DNA of 64,000 bases from Leptodactylus fallax (lineage: Eukaryota; Chordata; Amphibia; Anura; Leptodactylidae): positions 4,665,501-4,729,500 of the forward strand of contig CAMRHE010000067.1 in assembly GCA_947044405.1 (NCBI GenBank). Direction: 5' to 3'. How positions within the stretch are numbered: position 1 is the first letter of the stretch; each line of letters begins with the position of its first letter. The notes below the pieces were generated by a model that saw nothing but the letters and a program-made list of their open reading frames with translations, did no database searches and was not told the origin of the DNA. A program made the position numbers and the translations under genes. Shown here one piece after another: positions 55,701 through 64,000 of this stretch.

Positions 55701-56640
55701 ATTCTGCAAGAGCAGAATCTACCAATAAGAACTACCAGAGGACAGCCAAGATTTTCATGGAGTGGTGCTCCAAGAAGGGTATTAATAATCTAGAACCTTC
55801 AACGGCTGATATTTTCTTCAGGACGGTTTGGATAAGGGCCTTGCCCCTGCCACTTTGAAAGTGCAGATTGCGGCCCTCTCCGCTCATTTGAACAGACGTC
55901 TGTCTCAGGATCCTCTGGTTGCAAGGTTCCTTAAAGGGGCAATGAGGCTAAAGCCCTCAGTATCATCTCCAGTGGGACCTTGCGGTAGTCATTACAGGCC
56001 TGTGCGGTCCTCCATTTGGACCCTTGGAGACTACGGGGATAAAATATTTAGCCTACAAACCACTTTTTTGTTGGCTATTATATCTGCCAAAGAGTAGGGG
56101 TACTCCAGGCCCTCTCTTCTAGAGAACCGTACATTTTGTTTTTGCAGATAGGGTGCACCTTAGGTTTGCCTGGGTTTATCCCTAAGGTCCCCTCATACTA
56201 TAATAGCAATCAGCTAATTTCGTTACCTGTGTTTTTCCCCTCTCCAACCTCTGAGGAGGAAGAAAAGCTCAACACCTTAGATGTGGTAAGGTGTCTGTGG
56301 ATTTACCTATTCCACACTCAACCGCTTAAGAAGGCCGAAAGCCTACTAATTGATATGCAGTGTAAAAACAGAGGCCTCAAGGCTTCCAAGCCTACTCTAT
56401 CCACATGGATCAAGGAGACAATTAAGTCTTCCTTTCTTATTCAGGAGTTATTCCCTCCAGTCTTTCTACGGCCACTCAACCGGGGTTGTCGACTTCTTTG
56501 GCTGAGTATCGGTCCTTACCATTGGACCAGATTTGTGTGGCTGCATCATAGTCATCTCAGTTGACCTTTTGTTAATCATTATCATTGGACATCCGCAGTA
56601 TCCAGACAACTGCCTTTGGTCAGTCAGTCCTTGATGTTGT
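55604..56640 (+). pseudogene. DIRS tyrosine recombinase, broken
   Basis: The N-terminal core-binding domain is recognisable: STNKNYQRTAKIFMEWCSKK near 55719, then a frameshift and KGLAPATLKVQIAALSAHLN near 55834. The catalytic region follows in pieces: FLLAIISAK near 56066 at the end of the helix that leads to the first Arg, LDVVRCLWIYLF near 56278, and SKPTLSTWIK near 56390. A C-terminal AFGQSVLDVVRRG segment lies near 56612. A complete R-H-R-Y set cannot be read. DIRS recombinases integrate the circular cDNA. I identify it from domain order and location between RNase H and the internal complementary region. Confidence 0.75.
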
Positions 56641-56680
56641 AAGGCGAGGAAACCCTCCCTAGGGGAATTACTTGCTATCT

Positions 56681-56765
56681 CCCCATATTGTGCTGCTGTC
56701 GGACGTAAGGGGAATCGTTGATTGTAATGTCAATCTGTATTCCCTTAGTCCAGACAGCAGCACAA
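56681..56765 (+). repeat. DIRS internal complementary region
   Basis: The stretch contains, next to each other, the complement of the left terminus (GGACGTAAGGGGAAT) and the complement of the right outer end (CGTTGATTGTAATGTCAATC onward). It equals the junction that would form if the two ends were joined in a circle, as expected of a DIRS internal complementary region. Confidence 0.9.
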
Positions 56766-56809
56766 GGCTTCCCTCCCTAGAAGCTTGTTTCCTGTTACTT
56801 TATAATTTA

Positions 56810-56938
56810 CACAGTGGAGGGAGGTCTCTTGTGCCCTCTTATAGGGCTAGTAGGAGGCACCTTTTTGGTGCTAATTAAAGGTTCCACCTGTCCTAAACAA
56901 CACACAGGGGCAGAGATACCCCATATTGTGCTGCTGTC
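56810..56938 (-). repeat. DIRS right inverted terminal repeat
   Basis: Reverse complement of 51788-51916; it is followed by the unique outer end ending CAATCAACG and the ATT junction. Confidence 0.92.
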
Positions 56939-56978
56939 TGGACTAAGGGAATACAGATTGACATTACAATCAACGATT

Positions 56979-57132
56979 AGCCTTCCTACCTGATTTCGGA
57001 TATCTTCGACAAATTGTCGGAATTATCCTTTGTATAATAACTCTTTTAATTATGAGCTGTTGCTGTCTGCAATATATTCCATCCTTATACACTATGTTAA
57101 AAGTAGCTTATAGTGCATATAAGGTTACTTGA
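56979..57132 (+). pseudogene. env: ERV env, membrane-spanning end
   Basis: Directly after the DIRS element the sequence encodes a strongly hydrophobic segment (IVGIILCIITLLIM) followed by a cysteine-rich CCCLQ and a short tail ending at TGA 57130-57132. It is the env transmembrane anchor and cytoplasmic tail cut off from its ectodomain by the DIRS insertion at 51773. Confidence 0.78.
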
Positions 57133-57140
57133 CCTGTCTA

Positions 57141-57148
57141 GGGTGGAA
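57141..57148 (+). promoter_or_regulatory. ERV polypurine tract
   Basis: GGGTGGAA immediately precedes the 3' LTR. It is short and has one T, but is placed as expected for plus-strand priming. Confidence 0.6.
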
Positions 57149-58538
57149 TGTATTGCAAAATAGCAGCCCTTGAAAAAGATGGCTGCTTATGACAAAATGT
57201 TATGATAGTCAGGCCGTAAGTAACCTTATTTTTGAACCCAGTATAAAGTAATGTATACCCACTCTATTTTTAGTTGACATGTTGTGAGATTTTGTATGTC
57301 TATACTAATCAGACCAGCGCCACTGTTTGAAGGGGTATTTGCTTACCCATACTACTTAGACAACAGACTCTGTTTAAGGTTAGATTTACATGTCTATACA
57401 GATTAGATTACAGGATGCTGTTTAAGGTGATATCTATTTGCACATACTAATTAGATTACAGGATGCTGTTTAAGGTGATATCTATATGTACATGCTAATT
57501 AGATCAACAATGCTGTCGGAAGGGGTATTTACATACCTATACAAATTAGATCAACAATGCTGTCGGAAGGGGTATTTGCATACCCATACAACTTAAACAA
57601 AAGACTCTGTTTGGGGACATATCCGTGCTAACCAGATCAACAGGATATATTTGTATGTCTATAGTAATTAGATTCTGTTTAAAGCGTATATGTCACAAGA
57701 CATATTCAGGTGAGAACTGGCCCCTTTCACATGAATAGGATCTTGGAGATAAGTGAGGCCTTACAGATGTGTATCACTTCTGTAACCGCCCATTGTATGA
57801 CATACACAAAGGGTATATGAGGAAAGATCCCTCAGCATTAGGGTAGCAATTTTCTTGAGAGCAGATCATTGGGGACGCCTGCTGATTGCTGAGACCTGCT
57901 GCACATGGTTGAGTGATGCTTCCTACAGATACCCTCATCAGAACTAAGTTTAGCAAGTGTTGTAAGTATTTGATTTGATTACCATGCTATACCTACTGTA
58001 TTGTAAGTGTTGAATATATATATCATAGTTTGATTGACTTTTGATATTTGATTATCTCATAGTTTGATTGACTTTGAGATTTGATTATTTGATTTGATAT
58101 ACTTTATGATACTTTTAAGTGTTGTAAGTATTTGATTATATATCACAGTTTGATTGACTGCGATATTTGATATTTGATTATATCATCGTTTGATTGACTT
58201 TGATATCTGATTATACCTTGCTATACCAGCCGTATTGCAAGGTTTGATTATACCTTCTAATATCTGTTATACTTTTCTTTGTTGTAAGACCTTTTTGTTA
58301 TATTTTTCCTTGTTGTAAGACCTTTTGACCTTTTGTTATACTTTTCCTTGTTATAAGACCTTTTCTTATACTCTTCTTAGTGAAATGTTACCTTTTTGAT
58401 ATCTTCTTACCTTTTGCTATCTTCTTATACTCTTCTTAATAAAATGTTAAGCTATTTGGGGATAGTCTAGTGTTTTTACTCTATAACTCTATTCTATTAC
58501 ACAGAATCCAAAAGAATCTGTTTTGATTTGGCAATACA
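57149..58538 (+). repeat. ERV 3' LTR
   Basis: It matches 46135-47526 end to end. I count about 15 substitutions and one 2 bp length difference in an AT run. The AATAAA signal is retained at 58438-58443. Confidence 0.95.
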
Positions 58539-59400
58539 CTGCTCCCTGTAAGAGTACTCTCCACTCTGAGACAGCTGACCAAGGCAGGTCAAGAGATGCT
58601 GGTGGATGGCACTGGAGGAACAGGCAGGGACTTGGTGAAAGCGCAACCTGAGGTCATAACAGGCATCCATGTTGTTTAGTCGTGATGGTATCTAGGCAAT
58701 GGGTCAGGACAGGCAGCACAAAGTCATTATGTTTATTAGGCAGGGATCAGGTCAGGAGGAGCAGGTTCACTGTCAGGTAAAGAGGCAGAGAATAAACTGA
58801 ATTTCCATAGCTTAGTAAGTGCTGTGGGAGGAGGCCACTGTACTGTCTTACTCTTCACTTGTTAGTTGTACCTAGTCTATCTAGAACAAGATGTCCTACT
58901 TGGCAGCAATATCAAAATGTTGCCGAAATGGTCATGCAAGTCCATTTGTGTCACTAGCACTCTTTCCCAGATTTACATGCATCCAAAAACTAATATCGAA
59001 ATGCCCCATATGGCTCCTGCTTATCCTTTGTTACGGTAGTTATGTTAACAATACAGATCCTAGTCTACTTTATGTTTCAAAAGTTACAATAAATGGTTTC
59101 CTAAAACTAGGAGTCTCTACCACTGCCTCAGTCTCCTCAAACACACATGATCCATTGCCTATTTTCTCTTTTAAGGTCACATGAACTTTTAGAGCCATTT
59201 TGTAACAGGAGTACAGATTTCCCTTAGTTCTGGTACTGAGCAAAGAAACTCTTCTCGATAACTACCTGGAAACTTTCTCCATATACTTGTACATAGTCAA
59301 GAACTTCTATGATTTGTGCAACAGTCAGTCAATCTAGCTCAGATATGAATACAGTAATACTGCTTTACTTATTTTGTGCCGGGCAGGCAGGTGGTTTGGG
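58539..59400. other. No gene recognised
   Basis: No domain or repeat boundary seen. An open frame of 97 codons at 58891-59184 has no family resemblance. Confidence 0.4.
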
Positions 59401-59453
59401 CCCGCCCGAAGACGCCCGCGGGGAAAAAAAAAATATTTAAAAGGAAAAAAAAA

Positions 59454-59528
<75 letters not shown>

Positions 59529-60000
59529 CGCCCCCCCCGCGGGGGGGGGCGCCCCCCCTCTCTTTTGTACATGCAGTCCCTGCAAGCTTAGATCTTGGGA
59601 GAATGTAGTCCTCTTTAACAGACAGGGAAACCAACTAAAGGAATGTAACAACAGCAGATTCCACCAGCACACGACAGTCCGCCGAATCCAACACTGAGCT
59701 GGGAGTAAGGGGGGGGGGGGGGGGTTTTAAGGTTCCTGGGTGTGGGTTGGGGGGTTTTTTTTTTTTTTTTTTTGGGTTCTTCAGGTGGGGAGGTGTGGTT
59801 TTTTTTTTGGTTGTGGGGGGGGGGTGTGAAGGTTTTATTTTTTTTGGGCCTCGGGGGGGGGGGTTGGGATGGGGTTTCTCTTTTTTCCTTATTTTTTTGG
59901 TTTTTTTTTATGGCCCGCTGGGGGGTGTGTTTTTTGGGTGGGGAGTTGGGGGTTTCGGTTGTGGGGGTGGGGGGGGGGGGGGGTTTGGGGGGGTTGTTCC
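59401..60000. repeat. Extreme homopolymer-rich region, possible artefact
   Basis: A run of 73 C (59455-59527) follows A-rich sequence and is followed by GCGCCCCCCCCGCGGGGGGG. After about 130 bp of ordinary sequence, 59710-60000 is almost only G and T in long runs. Such sequence is hard to read and assemble. The open frames here (polyproline, polyglycine) are not genes. Confidence 0.85.
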
Positions 60001-60062
60001 ATCAAGTTTAGGCAAATTCATTAAGAGACCTCTCACAATGATTCCTTGCTGGGGAGAGCATT

Positions 60063-60204
60063 TTAAAGGGGTTCTCCAGGAGGGTTTCCATACACACTTT
60101 CCCCTGGTTCCCAGGGGTCAGAACTAGTCCAGAAAGCTGTGGTTCATCCGCAGTAGAACCCAGGAGAAGTGAGTATAGAAACCCTCCCAGGAGAATCCCT
60201 TTAA
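60063..60204. repeat. Short T2-type MITE
   Basis: TTAA at 60063-60066 and 60201-60204. Ends TTAAAGGGGTTCTCCAGGAG and, reversed, TTTAAAGGGATTCTCCTGGG are inverted repeats that continue into GGGTTTC. Confidence 0.82.
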
Positions 60205-60725
60205 ATAGACATATTGAAATTGTATCTTGTCTGTGATGCAGTTTTAAATATAGACTAAGCTTAAAGTGGACCTTTCATCACCTCTACCAACTCCAACTCT
60301 TTGCATTCTTTAATAGGTGCCGTTACACTGATTCATATAGAGCTAAAATTTACTAATGGTGACCTGCTGATTCTTCCCAACTTATCTGTTGATGTACAGT
60401 CCACAAGTTGGTCAGCGTCTAATTTCTGACACTCGTAAAGTGTAAGTAAACTTATTCATATAAATCAATAATGCATGTGAAGGAAACAGTCTGCAGTGTA
60501 CTTTTACTGCAACGGGGAGCTGTAATGAACTCTTTGGTTTGCTAGTACTGGTCCCTTAGTAAGATGGCATTTGGGGGGTTTCCTGTCTGTGGCCATCTTG
60601 GGTCCTGCCTGCTGATTTTTTGAACTCCTGCACCTGATCACTAAGTGCCTAAGTACCGTGTTTGAAGCCTGCTTCTCTCAGTCCTTGAGCCTGGGCCAAT
60701 TGATTCCAATTGGTTCTTTACCACC
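60205..60725. other. No gene; one MITE-like end
   Basis: TTAAAGTGGACCTTTCATCA at about 60263 resembles the repeat end at 25546. Nothing else was recognised. Confidence 0.4.
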
Positions 60726-60900
60726 TATAGCACTACAAGTTCCAGCATGCTACTTGTTGCACAGCAAGTTCCATAATACTACCTTCTGCACTGCGGATAC
60801 CTACTACTTGATATAGCACTACAAGTTCCAGCATACTACTTGTTGCACAGCAAGTTCCAGCTTACTACCTGCTGCACTGCGGATACCTGCTACTACTACT
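60726..60900. repeat. 86 bp tandem duplication
   Basis: TATAGCACTACAAGTTCCAG through CTGCGGATACCTACTAC is followed at 60812 by a second copy with a few changes. Within each unit CAAGTTCCA also occurs twice. Confidence 0.85.
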
Positions 60901-61012
60901 GCACTACAGATCCCAGCCACTGGTCTCCGGGAAGCCCAGTACAAGAGTCATGACACAGGATCAGAAGCATGGTTAATAAACAAGTAGAGGTCCAAAAACG
61001 ATAATCCAAATA

Positions 61013-62660
<1,648 letters not shown>

Positions 62661-62662
62661 TA

Positions 62663-63671
62663 TAGTGAAGTACAGAACATTTGCAAAATCAGAAGCAACA
62701 GATTCAATATTTTATGGGCATGGTTCAGAGGGCTGAGCAGACTAATATAGGTGGAAGCTGTTAGGGATTGGCTCAGGATTGCTCACAAGCCTTCAAGGCT
62801 ACACCAGTGCTACACAGAAGGAAATACACAGGAGCAGGGAGTGACAGAAATCGCATGGTGTGAACTGGAGACAAGCTGGTGACTGCGTTTGTTAGGAGGC
62901 AGAGAACTACAATAACGAGCGCAGACAATTACGTTTACTTTCATCTTTACATCTTATCTGAGTGATTCTGTCCCATTCCCCATACACAAGTATATCAGTT
63001 TACAATGAAGTCTATGGAGAGGGCAGGAAAAGGAGCTATACAGGGATATGAGGCTGTCTACAACATTAAATGAGTCAGGATAAAGCTGGTGCTTATGAAA
63101 GAAAACTGTCTATACTGTAGGGGACTGTAAGGTTATAGGTTGGACTTGATGGACTCATGTCTTCATCCAACCTCATCTACTATGTAACTATGTATAGTGC
63201 AAATGTCTCTCTGCTCTGAGGAACTCTTCTCTTCCTGCACGTCCCCTCTCCATAGACTTCTATTGTACAGATTTCATCAGGGGCAGAAGGAGACAAATAA
63301 AAAAGAAACAGGACATTTCATTTAATAAAGTAAAGTTACAAAGCTTGTTACCTTCACCTGCACTATGCATTTAAGAAAATAAAAGTTTAGTTACACTGTA
63401 AACTATGTTCTTGCAGCAGCATATTTCACTTATTTGTCTCAGATGTCATCCAAGGAATTAACTATTGTAAGATGACTTACGTGTAGCTCATTTACAGCAG
63501 ATGTTTTCAACAGCTATGGGGCTTTCCTTACCCACAGGGTTACATATTCTTCATAGTACAATAGCATATGGCTTCTTATTATATTTTGTTTTATACAGAT
63601 ATCAGTAGAATACATAATCTATAACAATCTGGCAATAGAAAGTTACAAAAGTAGGGCAATATTTTCTTTTA
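62663..63671. other. No gene; one short dispersed repeat
   Basis: Apart from the repeat at 63128-63195 I see nothing supportable. Confidence 0.4.
63128..63195 (+). repeat. Short dispersed repeat (TTGGACTTGATGGAC type)
   Basis: GGTTGGACTTGATGGACTCA, CAACCTCATCTACTATGTAA and CTATGTA look like a repeat tail common in frog genomes. This rests on recall only, with no second copy in the window. Confidence 0.35.
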
Positions 63672-63911
63672 TTAAAGGGTGTTTATCACCAAACCCAGTA
63701 TATCAACCCAAATAGATTAGGGTCACATGAACCAACCAGTGTCTTCCCCTTGTAAATCACTGCCTCCATTGCCGAGATATTGCTGTTTTTGTCAATATCC
63801 AAATGAGCCCTTTGGAGCAACAATTCACAAGGGGGTATTGCTGTTTTATTCAGGTGACCCTAATCTAACTAGGTGGATATGCTGGTTCTGGTGAAAGAGT
63901 CCCTTTATTAA
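63672..63911. repeat. TTAA-flanked MITE
   Basis: TTAAAGGGTGTTTATCACCA at the left is inverted by TGGTGAAAGAGTCCCTTTATTAA at the right, continuing through CAGTATATC and GATATGCTGG. TTAA is present at both ends (63672-63675 and 63908-63911). Confidence 0.72.
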
Positions 63912-64000
63912 AAAGAAATCAAATAAAATATTTCCCGATTTTTCCAACTTTACACTGCCAGATTGATTCCGGTGACCCTAACCTATCTATCTGTAGGGCT

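Larger units (their letters stand above)
51776..56978 (+). mobile_element. DIRS1-like tyrosine-recombinase retrotransposon
   Basis: The 5.2 kb element has inverted terminal repeats of 129 bp (51788-51916 and 56810-56938) that I read as identical, short unique outer ends (51776-51787 left, 56939-56975 right), an internal complementary region (56681-56765), and coding remnants for a gag-like ORF1, RT-RNase H and a tyrosine recombinase. This layout is unique to DIRS1-type elements, which integrate from a circle by a tyrosine recombinase and make no target duplication. ATT occurs at both junctions (51773-51775 and 56976-56978); removing the element with one ATT rejoins the ERV env sequence. The coding part has many stops and frameshifts. 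Confidence 0.93.
46135..58538 (+). mobile_element. Endogenous retrovirus, class I-like, defective
   Basis: A provirus with 1.39 kb LTRs (46135-47526 and 57149-58538), a tRNA-Ser primer site, remnants of gag, protease, RNase H, integrase and env, and a polypurine tract. Flanks CCGCT (46130-46134) and CTGCT (58539-58543) match at four of five bases. The LTRs differ at about 16 positions by eye. Two insertions lie inside: a Tc1 element (47865-49429) in gag and a DIRS element (51776-56978) in env. Without them the provirus would be about 5.6 kb, far shorter than a complete one, because RT and most of SU are missing. The env transmembrane part has a CX6CC motif, as in gamma- and related retroviruses, so class I-like is an inference. 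Confidence 0.93.

Noticed and set aside
59334..60127. Polyproline, polyglycine and G/F/W-rich open frames
   Set aside because: They are translations of C, G and T homopolymers in a region of doubtful sequence quality.

Overview
The window looks like an amphibian, most probably anuran, intergenic or intronic stretch. I see no host exon, tRNA or other host gene. What can be read is a layered collection of transposable elements. The anuran call rests on the repertoire: T2-type MITEs with TTAA target sites (described from Xenopus), Tc1 elements of IR/DR and DD35E type, a Penelope-like element, a DIRS1-like tyrosine-recombinase retrotransposon, a Ty3/gypsy element and a class I-like endogenous retrovirus (ERV), all in AT-rich intergenic DNA with GATA microsatellites.

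Layout. 1-6126: solo LTR (1910-2550), microsatellites, palindromic repeats with hammerhead-like cores. 6127-14737: a nearly intact Ty3/gypsy retrotransposon with about 1.12 kb LTRs, gag, protease, RT-RNase H and integrase, carrying only a few lesions. 14738-20813: degraded repeats. 20814-21904: hAT-type non-autonomous element containing a 31 bp minisatellite. 22142-23167: 5'-truncated LINE on the minus strand. 23168-38796: sparse region with MITEs, a second solo LTR (29282-29937), a hAT MITE with perfect 8 bp TSD (31847-32411), nested MITEs and a tRNA-derived SINE. 38797-42920: Penelope-like element flanked by inverted repeats, split by an intact DD34E Tc1 element. 43045-45736: consecutive MITEs. 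46135-58538: an ERV whose gag region carries an intact DD35E Tc1 element and whose env region carries a complete DIRS1-like element. 59401-60000: homopolymer-rich sequence that may be an assembly artefact. 61013-62660: a third, broken Tc1 element on the minus strand.

How the parts relate. The elements interact by nesting rather than as a pathway. Removing the Tc1 copy from the ERV leaves an open gag frame, removing the DIRS element rejoins the env transmembrane region, and removing the Tc1 copy from the Penelope repeat gives exactly the sequence present in the other inverted repeat. Paired LTRs differ at about 13 (gypsy) and 16 (ERV) positions by my eye count, so both arrived recently, yet the ERV coding region is largely deleted. 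Two transposase genes (41437-42459 and 48238-49275) are uninterrupted and are the best candidates for functional proteins here.
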